A stretch of DNA of 11,518 nt from the NCBI GenBank assembly GCA_016302015.1, contig JAEDOJ010000027.1, forward strand, positions 1 through 11,518, in the 5' to 3' direction. This document shows, piece after piece, positions 1-6,414 of this stretch (position 1 is its first letter; every line of letters begins with the position of its first letter). Source of the stretch: Oscillospiraceae bacterium (GTDB taxonomy: Bacteria > Bacillota_A > Clostridia > Oscillospirales > Oscillospiraceae). The notes below the pieces were generated by a model that was not told where the DNA came from, searched no databases, and worked only from the letters and a program-made list of their open reading frames with translations. The translations under genes were made by a program, and so were the position numbers.

Positions 1-2
1 TC

Positions 3-1745
3 CTGGGCATCATGCAGAACGAATGGGCCGGCGCACAGGCCTTCTCCTCCTTCGATACCTATCTGGCCCCCTTTGTCAAGGCCGACAACCTGAACTACGA
101 TCAGGTCAAGAAGTGCGTGGAGTCCTTTATCTACGGCGTGAACACCCCCTCCCGCTGGGGCACCCAGGCTCCCTTCTCCAACATCACCCTGGACTGGACT
201 GTGCCTGATGATATGGCAGAGCTGCCCGCCATCGTCGGCGGCAAGGAAATGCCCTTCAAGTACAAGGACTGCAAGGCGGAGATGGACATGGTCAACCGGG
301 CCTTCATTGAAGTCATGATCGAAGGCGACGCCAACGGCCGGGGCTTCCAGTACCCCATCCCCACCTACTCCATCACCAGAGACTTTGACTGGTCTGAGAC
401 CGACAACAACAAGCTTCTCTTTGAAATGACCGCCAAGTACGGCACCCCCTACTTCTCCAACTACGTCAACAGCGATATGCAGCCCAGCGACGTGCGCTCC
501 ATGTGCTGCCGCCTCCGTCTGGATCTGCGGGAGCTGCGGAAAAAGTCCGGCGGCTTCTTCGGCTCCGGTGAGTCCACCGGCTCCGTGGGCGTTGTTACCA
601 TCAATATGCCCAAGATTGCCTATCTCTCCAACACCCCGGAGGAATTCTACAAGCGTCTGGATCACCTGATGGACATCGCCGCCCGCTCCCTGAAGATCAA
701 GCGTACCGTGATCACCCGCCTGATGGCCGAAGGTCTCTATCCCTACACCAAGCGCTATCTGGGCACCTTCGACAACCACTTCTCCACCCTGGGCCTCATC
801 GGCATGAACGAGGTTGGCCTCAACGCCAAGTGGCTGAGAAAGGATATGACCCACAAGGAAACTCAGGACTTCACCATTGAGGTTCTGAACCATATGCGTA
901 ACCGTCTGTCCGACTATCAGGAGCAGTACGGCGATCTGTACAATCTGGAGGCCACTCCCGCCGAGTCCACCACCTACCGTCTGGCAAAGCACGACAAGAA
1001 GGACTTCCCCGACATCATCACCGCCGCCAAGGAAGGAGAGACTCCCTACTACACCAATTCCTCTCACCTGCCCGTTGGCTATACGGAGGACATTTTCTCC
1101 GCTTTGGACGTTCAGGACGAGCTGCAGACCCTCTACACCTCCGGCACCGTGTTCCACGCCTTCCTGGGCGAGAAGCTGCCTGACTGGAAGGCCGCCGCAA
1201 ATCTGGTTCGGAAGATCTCCGAAAACTATCGTCTGCCCTACTACACCCTGTCTCCCACCTATTCCGTCTGCCCGGATCACGGCTATATTACCGGCGAGGT
1301 TTATAAGTGCCCCCACTGCGGAAAGTCCACAGAGGTTTACAGCCGCATCACCGGTTACTATCGTCCTGTGCAGAACTTCAACGACGGCAAGGCGCAGGAA
1401 TTCAAGGATCGCAAGGTCTACGATATTGCAGGCTCCATGAAGAACCGTTTTGCCGGAGTCGCCGTAGAGCCCGCCGTGGAAGAAGCTCCCAAGACGGAAA
1501 ACGCAGCAGGCCGGCTGGTACTGTTCACCACCAGCACCTGCCCCAAGTGCGTCATGGCGAAAAAATTCCTCGCCGATGCAGGCATCGCCTACGAAACCGT
1601 AGTTGTGGACGTAAATCCCGATGCGGCAAAGAAGTATGGCGTCCGTCAGGCTCCCACCCTGCTGGTGCTGGACGGGGAGACGGAAGTGCAGAGAGTGGAA
1701 AATCCCTCCAACATCCGTGCGTTTGCCGAGGCGCATACTTGCTAA
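3..1745 (+). CDS. nrdD: Anaerobic ribonucleoside-triphosphate reductase with fused C-terminal redoxin domain (5' truncated)
   Basis: Class III ribonucleotide reductase, which makes dNTPs under anoxia with a glycyl radical. The frame is open from base 3, so the N-terminus (probably including an ATP cone) lies outside. Numbering from the Met at base 12: QNEWAGAQAFSSFD at 2-15 is typical NrdD core; SMCCRL (163-168) is the likely finger-loop thiyl-radical cysteine; a zinc site follows as C420-x2-H423 and C433-x2-C436; SRITGYYRPV (444-453) carries the predicted glycyl radical at G448. After a linker (about 470-498) comes a glutaredoxin-like domain (about 500-577) with active-site CPKC at C510/C513 and a QAPTLLV cis-Pro loop. 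Such a domain suggests disulfide-based reduction rather than formate, as known for NrdD2/NrdD3-type enzymes. The activase nrdG does not follow; a thioredoxin-reductase-like gene does, 12 bases downstream, with its SD overlapping this stop. Confidence 0.95.
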   Translation: MGIMQNEWAGAQAFSSFDTYLAPFVKADNLNYDQVKKCVESFIYGVNTPSRWGTQAPFSNITLDWTVPDDMAELPAIVGGKEMPFKYKDCKAEMDMVNRAFIEVMIEGDANGRGFQYPIPTYSITRDFDWSETDNNKLLFEMTAKYGTPYFSNYVNSDMQPSDVRSMCCRLRLDLRELRKKSGGFFGSGESTGSVGVVTINMPKIAYLSNTPEEFYKRLDHLMDIAARSLKIKRTVITRLMAEGLYPYTKRYLGTFDNHFSTLGLIGMNEVGLNAKWLRKDMTHKETQDFTIEVLNHMRNRLSDYQEQYGDLYNLEATPAESTTYRLAKHDKKDFPDIITAAKEGETPYYTNSSHLPVGYTEDIFSALDVQDELQTLYTSGTVFHAFLGEKLPDWKAAANLVRKISENYRLPYYTLSPTYSVCPDHGYITGEVYKCPHCGKSTEVYSRITGYYRPVQNFNDGKAQEFKDRKVYDIAGSMKNRFAGVAVEPAVEEAPKTENAAGRLVLFTTSTCPKCVMAKKFLADAGIAYETVVVDVNPDAAKKYGVRQAPTLLVLDGETEVQRVENPSNIRAFAEAHTC

Positions 1746-1757
1746 GGAGCGGAATTT

Positions 1758-2660
1758 ATGTATGATATTATCATCGTCGGTGCCGGCCCTGCGGGGCTGA
1801 CCGCCGCGGTCTATGCCCGCCGGGCCGGAAAATCTGTGCTGGTGCTGGAACGGGACACCTTCGGCGGTCAGATCACCTTTTCTCCCAAGCTGGAGAACTA
1901 CCCCGGCTTTCAGGCGGTCAGCGGCAACGAGTTGGCCCAGAAAATGCTGGAGCAGGCGCTGTCTCTGGGCGCTGACATCGACATGGACAACGTTGTGGAG
2001 CTTCTGGACGGAGAAGTCAAGACCGTGGTGGGAGAATCCGGGCAGTATGAGGCCAAAGCTGTGATTATTGCCGCCGGCGCCCGTCACCGCCGCCTCCATC
2101 TTCCCGGAGAGGAGGACCTCATCGGCAACGGTCTTTCCTTCTGCGCCGTCTGCGACGGAGCCTTCTATCAGGGACAGCACGTGGCAGTGATCGGCGGCGG
2201 CAACACCGCATTGCAGGAGATTCTCCTTCTGGCAGACACCTGCAAAAAGGTCACCGTAGTGCAAAATCTGGGTTTCTTGACCGGCGAGGCCGCCATGATC
2301 CAGGCGCTGGAGGCCAAGGGCAACATTGAATATATCTTCAACACCGTAGTAACCGGATATGAAGGTCAGCAGAGCCTGACCGGGCTGGTGCTGGAGAACA
2401 CGGAAACCGGGGAGACTTCCCGGCTGGCCTTGGACGGTGCCTTCCTTGCCATCGGCACCGCACCGGAGAATCAGGCTTTTTCCAAGGTCGCTTCCCTGAA
2501 CGGCTTCGGATATATCGAGGCGGACGAGACCTGCCGGACAGGGACTGCCGGTATTTTTGTCGCCGGTGACTGCCGTACCAAGGCTTACCGTCAGGTGGCA
2601 ACGGCAATTGCCGACGGCGCCGCCGCAGCTTTGAACGCCTGCAGATATTTGGATGCATAA
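1758..2660 (+). CDS. trxB: Thioredoxin-reductase-like flavoprotein with atypical pyridine-nucleotide site
   Basis: A 300-residue member of the low-Mr thioredoxin reductase family. Visible: FAD Rossmann motif GAGPAG (8-13), redox-active CAVC (C129/C132) followed by DGAFY, a second dinucleotide motif GGGNTA (146-151), and the C-terminal FAD motif GIFVAGD (265-271) with RQVATAIADG. Where E. coli TrxB has the NADPH-phosphate-binding HRRxxFR segment, this protein has QNLGFLT (169-175), so the arginines are absent. That points to NADH, ferredoxin or another donor instead of NADPH, as described for divergent clostridial and Desulfovibrio reductases; the donor itself cannot be told from sequence. The SD AAGGAG (1744-1749) overlaps the nrdD stop, so the two are co-translated. 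The likely partner is the CPKC domain fused to NrdD. A strong terminator follows at once. Confidence 0.93.
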   Translation: MYDIIIVGAGPAGLTAAVYARRAGKSVLVLERDTFGGQITFSPKLENYPGFQAVSGNELAQKMLEQALSLGADIDMDNVVELLDGEVKTVVGESGQYEAKAVIIAAGARHRRLHLPGEEDLIGNGLSFCAVCDGAFYQGQHVAVIGGGNTALQEILLLADTCKKVTVVQNLGFLTGEAAMIQALEAKGNIEYIFNTVVTGYEGQQSLTGLVLENTETGETSRLALDGAFLAIGTAPENQAFSKVASLNGFGYIEADETCRTGTAGIFVAGDCRTKAYRQVATAIADGAAAALNACRYLDA

Positions 2661-2700
2661 AAAGGCTGGCTTGCAAGTGCAAGCCAGCCTTTTCGTTTTT
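2660..2700 (+). terminator. Rho-independent terminator of nrdD-trxB
   Basis: A perfect inverted repeat, AAAAGGCTGGCTTGCA (2660-2675) and TGCAAGCCAGCCTTTT (2678-2693), is followed by a T-rich tail (TTTTCGTTTTT). It starts on the last base of the trxB stop codon and separates the metabolic unit from the spore genes. Confidence 0.93.
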
Positions 2701-2729
2701 GCATCATTTTCATTTTTTTGCGCATACTG
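2701..2729 (+). promoter_or_regulatory. Putative sigma-F/sigma-G promoter of spoVAD
   Basis: GCATC (2701-2705), 17 bases, then CATACTG (2723-2729). This resembles the forespore sigma-G pattern gHATR-N17/18-CATAcTA. It lies just past the trxB terminator and about 20 bases before the spoVAD SD, as expected for a forespore-expressed spoVA operon. Identified by eye only. Confidence 0.45.
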
Positions 2730-2760
2730 CTCCTATACGATCAATCAACGGAGGGAATCT

Positions 2761-3780
2761 ATGGAATCAGCACATCGTGGAAAGCAAAGCGTTGTTTTTC
2801 TGAATGCTCCGGCCATTGTATCCTTTGCCTCGGTGGCGGGTAAAAAGGAATCGGAAGGGCCATTGGGGGCTACCTTTGACATAGCGTCCACCGACACCAC
2901 CTTCGGACAAAAATCCTGGGAAAAGGCAGAAACCCAAATGCAGAAAACCGCCCTCCAGACTGCTTTGCAGAAGGCGGATTTGAAGGAAGACGATCTGGAT
3001 GTGGCCTTCACGGGGGATCTGCTGAATCAGTGTGTCGGCTCCAGCTTTACCATGCGGAATAACGGGATTCCCACCTTCGGACTTTACGGTGCCTGCTCCA
3101 CCATGGCAGAAAGTCTGCTTTTGGCGGGAATGTCCGTCAGCAGCGGCTTCTGTCGTAAGGCTCTGGCGCTGTCCTCCTCCCACTTCGCCTCCTCGGAGCG
3201 GCAATACCGCTTTCCCCTGGGCTACGGCGGTCAGCGGACGCCTACCGCTCAGTGGACGGTAACCGGAGCCGGAGCCGTGATTTTAGGCCAGACCGGTCAG
3301 GGGCCTTATCTGCGGGCGGCAACCATCGGCACGATTGTGGATCGGGGGATCAAGGACGCAAACAACATGGGCGCCGCCATGGCCCCGGCGGCCTACGAAA
3401 CCCTGAAGGCGCATTTTGAAGACCTGAACAGAGCCCCGGAGGACTATGATCTGATTGTCACAGGGGATCTGGGAAAATTGGGACATCAGATTGTACGGGA
3501 GCTTTTTGAAAAGGACGGCGTTTTCTTAGGGGAACGGTATCAGGACTGCGGCATGCTGATTTACGATCTGAACCGTCAGGATGTTCACTGCGGCGGCTCC
3601 GGCTGCGGATGCAGTGCCAGCATCCTCTGCGGCTATCTTTTGAACAAAATGAGACGTCATCAGCTAAACAATCTGCTGTTCTGCGGCACAGGAGCCTTGC
3701 TTTCTCCCCTGACGACGCAGCAGGGGGAATCCATCCCCTCCGTCTGTCACGCAGTGGTCATTTCCACGGAAAGGAGCTAA
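2761..3780 (+). CDS. spoVAD: Stage V sporulation protein AD (dipicolinic acid channel component)
   Basis: A 339-residue thiolase-fold protein matching SpoVAD, the DPA-binding soluble subunit of the SpoVA channel that loads and releases Ca-DPA at the inner spore membrane. Recognisable segments are FLNAPAIV (13-20), the FTGDLLNQ strand (83-90), GLYGACSTMAESL with C112 at the place of the thiolase nucleophile, SSSHFASSERQYRFP, and HCGGSGCGCSA near the C-terminus. The ATG at 2761 is chosen because GGAGGG (2750-2755) stands 5 bases before it; the frame is open back to 2653, but that would run through the trxB terminator. spoVAE follows 3 bases after the stop. spoVAC, normally just upstream, is absent here. 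Confidence 0.95.
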   Translation: MESAHRGKQSVVFLNAPAIVSFASVAGKKESEGPLGATFDIASTDTTFGQKSWEKAETQMQKTALQTALQKADLKEDDLDVAFTGDLLNQCVGSSFTMRNNGIPTFGLYGACSTMAESLLLAGMSVSSGFCRKALALSSSHFASSERQYRFPLGYGGQRTPTAQWTVTGAGAVILGQTGQGPYLRAATIGTIVDRGIKDANNMGAAMAPAAYETLKAHFEDLNRAPEDYDLIVTGDLGKLGHQIVRELFEKDGVFLGERYQDCGMLIYDLNRQDVHCGGSGCGCSASILCGYLLNKMRRHQLNNLLFCGTGALLSPLTTQQGESIPSVCHAVVISTERS

Positions 3781-3783
3781 GCT

Positions 3784-4137
3784 ATGGACTATGTAAAAGC
3801 ATTTCTGGTAGGCGGCGCCTTCTGCATCATCGGTCAGCTTTTGATTGACAAGACAAAGCTGACCCCCGCCCGGATTCTGGTCAGCTTTGTGGTAGCCGGT
3901 GTTTTTCTGGGAGCCATCGGCATCTATCCGAAAATCGTGGACTTTGCAGGCGCGGGAGCAACCGTCCCTCTGACCGGCTTCGGCAATACGCTGGCAAAGG
4001 GCGTCAGGGAAGCTGTGGATAAGGACGGCTTTTTAGGGATATTCACCGGCGGTCTTATGGCCACAGCCGGGGGCATCACCGCGGCCATCGTGTTCGGCTG
4101 GCTGGCGGGATTGATTTTTAAGCCGAAGGATAAATAA
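3784..4137 (+). CDS. spoVAE: Stage V sporulation protein AE (SpoVAEb-type membrane subunit)
   Basis: A 117-residue hydrophobic protein matching SpoVAE(b), an integral subunit of the SpoVA DPA channel in the inner spore membrane. Hydrophobic stretches lie at about 4-22, 30-48 and 88-111, with the conserved loop VPLTGFGNTLAKG (60-72) and REAVDKDGFLGIFTGG between them. The length is normal for the family. The SD AAGGAG (3771-3776) sits at the end of spoVAD and its stop codon is 3 bases before this start, so translation is probably coupled. It should be made in the forespore from the promoter ahead of spoVAD. Confidence 0.94.
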   Translation: MDYVKAFLVGGAFCIIGQLLIDKTKLTPARILVSFVVAGVFLGAIGIYPKIVDFAGAGATVPLTGFGNTLAKGVREAVDKDGFLGIFTGGLMATAGGITAAIVFGWLAGLIFKPKDK

Positions 4138-4156
4138 GCCCATACAGGGCATACTA
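4128..4156 (+). promoter_or_regulatory. Putative sigma-F/sigma-G promoter of the Asn/Gln-rich peptide
   Basis: GGATA (4128-4132), 17 bases, then CATACTA (4150-4156), which exactly matches the usual sigma-F/G -10. The -35 overlaps the end of spoVAE. Transcription would begin near 4162, just at a small TGCGG-AAAA-CCGCA hairpin. Spacing and pattern match the site ahead of spoVAD. Confidence 0.5.
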
Positions 4157-4160
4157 CCTC

Positions 4161-4174
4161 TGCGGAAAACCGCA
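4161..4174 (+). other. Small hairpin at the predicted 5' end of the spore-peptide mRNA
   Basis: TGCGG-AAAA-CCGCA makes a 5-bp stem with a 4-base loop. It lies at about +1 of the putative forespore promoter and 10 bases ahead of the SD. A 5'-terminal hairpin may stabilise the transcript; that role is inference. Confidence 0.35.
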
Positions 4175-4200
4175 AATCGAATTAAGGGAGGATTTTTCTC

Positions 4201-4302
4201 ATGGAAAATCGTAATCAGAATCAGAACAACAACCGGAATCAGGAACAGCAGAATCAGGAAAAGAACAACAACCAGCAGAATCAGAACCAGAATCGCCGCT
4301 AA
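4201..4302 (+). CDS. 33-residue Asn/Gln-rich peptide, probably spore-associated
   Basis: A short gene with a strong SD, AAGGGAGG (4184-4191), 9 bases before ATG, and its own candidate forespore promoter. The 33-residue product begins MENRNQNQNNNRNQ and ends NQNQNRR. It contains 14 Asn, 10 Gln, 4 Arg, 3 Glu, 1 Lys and 1 Met and nothing else: no hydrophobic residue after Met1, no Cys, no Gly. It should be disordered and soluble. Composition and setting recall the Asn/Gln-rich gamma-type small acid-soluble spore proteins, which serve as an amino-acid store, but there is no SASP protease motif, so this is analogy only. It could also be a coat-matrix or structural peptide. The gene is judged real from SD, promoter and position. 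Confidence 0.72.
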   Translation: MENRNQNQNNNRNQEQQNQEKNNNQQNQNQNRR

Positions 4303-4318
4303 GCTGATCTGTGCATGA

Positions 4319-4358
4319 AAATTGCAGTGCCGCCGGGAGACCTGCGACACTGCAATTT
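4319..4358 (+). other. Long stem-loop between the Asn/Gln peptide and the helical protein
   Basis: AAATTGCAGTG (4319-4329) pairs with CACTGCAATTT (4348-4358), with a further C-G-C/G-C-G helix inside the loop. No clear U-tract follows, so it is not a standard terminator. The SD of the next gene begins 6 bases after the 3' arm. It could act as a weak terminator, an mRNA processing or stability element, or a translation-affecting leader. Confidence 0.55.
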
Positions 4359-4375
4359 CTCTCAAGGAGGATTTT

Positions 4376-4807
4376 ATGGGAAACGAAACGGAAATGCTCA
4401 ATTCCATCCGAAAAGCCACGCAGATGGGCTGTTACGGCATTGAGGCGGTGATGGACGAGACCATCAACCGGGAATTCCGGGGGGCGCTTCGCTCCCAATA
4501 CAAGGAATATGAGGAGATTTACGAGGAAGCCGACCGTCTGCTGAACGAGCGGGGCGGGACGGCAAAGTCCATCAATCCTCTTGCCCGGTACAGCAATGCC
4601 CTTACCTCAAAAATGAGGGTTCGCTCCAGCGTGGACCCCACCGCAAAAATTGCGGAGCTGATGCTGCAGGGGAACACCCGGGGCATGATTAAGAGCCTTC
4701 ACAACATTCGAACCATGGGATATCTGGAGCCGAAGGTGGCGACCCTGTCCCGAAGGCTGCTCCAGACGGAGCAGGCGAACATCAACCAGATGAAACAGTT
4801 TCTGTAA
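4376..4807 (+). CDS. All-helical protein of unknown function in the spore gene block
   Basis: A 143-residue protein without a function I recognise. The start ATG at 4376 has AAGGAGG (4364-4370) 5 bases before it; the frame is open 18 codons further up, but that would run through the stem-loop. The sequence is mostly amphipathic helix: about 4-60 (rich in Glu, with KEYEEIYEEADRLL), 68-85, 88-108 (AKIAELMLQGNTRGMIKSLH) and 117-142. There is no signal peptide or membrane segment. The layout would suit a ferritin-like four-helix bundle, but I see no clear di-metal ExxH ligand pattern. Its place between the Asn/Gln peptide and the cortex-type genes suggests a spore role. A strong terminator follows. 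Confidence 0.85.
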   Translation: MGNETEMLNSIRKATQMGCYGIEAVMDETINREFRGALRSQYKEYEEIYEEADRLLNERGGTAKSINPLARYSNALTSKMRVRSSVDPTAKIAELMLQGNTRGMIKSLHNIRTMGYLEPKVATLSRRLLQTEQANINQMKQFL

Positions 4808-4840
4808 CGGGGTGCCGTCGGCACCCCGCACTTTTTTCTT
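4808..4840 (+). terminator. Rho-independent terminator after the helical protein
   Basis: CGGGGTGCC (4808-4816), loop GTC, GGCACCCCG (4820-4828), then CACTTTTTTCTT. The hairpin begins one base past the stop codon and closes the spoVAD-to-helical-protein stretch. Confidence 0.92.
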
Positions 4841-4857
4841 CCGTCCTGCATAAATTA
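4830..4857 (+). promoter_or_regulatory. Weak candidate sigma-K-type promoter
   Basis: AC (4830-4831), 17 bases, then CATAAATTA (4849-4857), which fits the mother-cell sigma-K pattern AC-N16/17-CATANNNTA. The predicted start point near 4864 would fall on the SD of the next gene, an unusually short leader, so this may be chance. Confidence 0.25.
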
Positions 4858-4876
4858 AATGACAGGAGGTGCATTT

Positions 4877-5266
4877 ATGCCAGCAACAGGTTATTTAACC
4901 ATTCGAGCCTATACATCCGCCGCCCAGCTTCCCATCGTCGGAGCGGCAGTCTCAGTCACCCGGAACAATCCCAACGGAGGTTCCGAGCTGATTGCCCTTC
5001 GTCTGACGGACGAGAGCGGAAAAACCCCGGTCATTCCCATTACAACCCCGGAGCTTGCGGGAAGTCTGTCTCCCGGAACGGTAAAGCCCTTTGCAAGTGT
5101 GGATGTTCTGGTAGATCACCCGGATTATGAGCGAATTTTAGTGGAAAATGTTCAGATTTTCCCAGGTGTCCTGTCTCTTCAGAATTTGGAGCTGATTCCC
5201 TATGAGGAAAACCCGGAGGCATGGAATATGACGGAAGTGGTGGATATTACCACCCAGAACTTATAA
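4877..5266 (+). CDS. SleC-prepeptide-like beta-domain protein
   Basis: A 129-residue protein whose opening (GYLTIRAYTSAAQLPIVGA) and later DESGKT, PFASVDVLVDHPDY and VQIFPGVLSLQ segments resemble the N-terminal domain of clostridial SleC-type cortex-lytic proteins and carboxypeptidase-regulatory/transthyretin-like beta sandwiches. No signal peptide, catalytic motif or membrane segment is visible. The start at 4877 is chosen over the in-frame ATG at 4859 because AGGAGGT (4864-4870) lies 6 bases before it. The next gene starts 2 bases after its stop, so the two are translationally linked. It may be a spore-wall targeting or structural module supplied in trans. The family match is from memory of related proteins, not from a search. 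Confidence 0.85.
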   Translation: MPATGYLTIRAYTSAAQLPIVGAAVSVTRNNPNGGSELIALRLTDESGKTPVIPITTPELAGSLSPGTVKPFASVDVLVDHPDYERILVENVQIFPGVLSLQNLELIPYEENPEAWNMTEVVDITTQNL

Positions 5267-5268
5267 TC

Positions 5269-6405
5269 ATGCCTCCCACAGTCATACCGTACGTTCCGGA
5301 AAACATCACCGTTCACTTAGGCCCCCCGGGTTCTGACGCGCCAAACGTCCGGGTTCCCTTTGTGGACTATGTGAAAAATGTAGCCTCCAGCGAAATCTAT
5401 CCCACCTGGGAGAACAGCGCTCTGGTTGCCAACATTCTCGCCATCATTTCCTTTGCGCTGAACCGGGTCTACACGGAGTTTTACCGGTCTCAGGGCTACA
5501 ACTTCGATATTACGTCCTCCACCGCCATTGACCAGAAATTCATCAACGGGCGGAATATTTTTGAGAACGTGTCCCAACTGGTGGATGATATTTTTAATGA
5601 TTATATCCGCCGTCAGGGCTTTGTGGAGCCGCTGGCCGCCAAATTCTGCAACGGCACCACCGTGACCTGCGATGGGCTGAGCCAGTGGGGCTCCCAGAGT
5701 TTGGCGGAGCAGGGCTTGAATTCCATCCAGATCCTGCGTCAGTACTACGGCAACAACATCGAGCTTGTAAACAACGCTCCCATCCGCAGCTACACTCCCT
5801 CCTATCCCGGCAGTCCCTTACGCCGAGGCTCCCAGGGGCCCAGCGTAGTCCAGGCTCAGGTCATGCTGAACCGAATCAGCCAAAATTACCCGGCAATTCC
5901 ACGAATTTATCCCGTGGACGGAATTTTCGGCCCTCAGACGGAGCAGTCCGTCCTTGCCTTCCAGCGGATTTTTAATTTGGATCCCGACGGCATCATCGGC
6001 AAGGCCACATGGTATCAAATGGTGCGCCTGTATGTGGGGGTCAACAATTTGGCGGAGCTGGAATCTCAGGGACAGACCTTCTATAGTCTGAACTGGCAGG
6101 CTCCCGGCGATTTGCAGCAGGGCAGCCGTGGGCAGAAGGTGCGCCAGCTCCAATATATGCTGCAAATTTTGGCGGAATATGTGCCGACCATTCCCCAGAT
6201 CGCACAGGACGGAATTTTTGGCCCACGAACGCAGGAGGCCGTCATCGCCTACCAGCGCTTTGCAGGTCTGACGCCGGACGGTATTGTGGGCCCGGCAACA
6301 TGGAATTCTCTGTATGACCGGGCCTCCGGCATTATCAACGAGGCGGAGCTTGCCATGTTCCAGTATCCGGGGCAGCCCTTGCAGCTGGGAAATACAGATT
6401 TTTAG
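5269..6405 (+). CDS. SpoIID-like protein with two peptidoglycan-binding repeats
   Basis: A 378-residue protein. Residues about 30-165 resemble a SpoIID domain, the lytic transglycosylase of forespore engulfment: VASSEIYPTW (38-47) lines up with the SpoIID segment carrying the catalytic Glu (E42 here), followed by ALNRVYTEFYRSQGYNFDIT and the family signature GLSQWGSQSLAEQG (136-149) with QILRQYYG. Two PG_binding_1 repeats follow, about 183-254 and 281-350, each with VDGIFGP or QDGIFGP and a DGIxGxATW ending. There is no signal peptide. ATG 5269 directly follows the upstream stop and gives a sensible PYVPENITVHLG opening; the in-frame ATG at 5221 has an SD only 1 base away. It probably acts on or binds spore cortex; activity is unproven. 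Confidence 0.88.
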   Translation: MPPTVIPYVPENITVHLGPPGSDAPNVRVPFVDYVKNVASSEIYPTWENSALVANILAIISFALNRVYTEFYRSQGYNFDITSSTAIDQKFINGRNIFENVSQLVDDIFNDYIRRQGFVEPLAAKFCNGTTVTCDGLSQWGSQSLAEQGLNSIQILRQYYGNNIELVNNAPIRSYTPSYPGSPLRRGSQGPSVVQAQVMLNRISQNYPAIPRIYPVDGIFGPQTEQSVLAFQRIFNLDPDGIIGKATWYQMVRLYVGVNNLAELESQGQTFYSLNWQAPGDLQQGSRGQKVRQLQYMLQILAEYVPTIPQIAQDGIFGPRTQEAVIAYQRFAGLTPDGIVGPATWNSLYDRASGIINEAELAMFQYPGQPLQLGNTDF

Positions 6406-6414
6406 GAGGTCGCT

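Noticed and set aside
2653..2760. Upstream in-frame start for spoVAD
   Set aside because: It would translate through the trxB terminator and putative promoter; ATG 2761 has a proper SD.
5221..5268. ATG 5221 as start of the SpoIID-like gene
   Set aside because: The GGAGG is only 1 base away, too close, and the added 16 residues are an out-of-frame copy of the upstream gene's end; 5269 gives the natural N-terminus.
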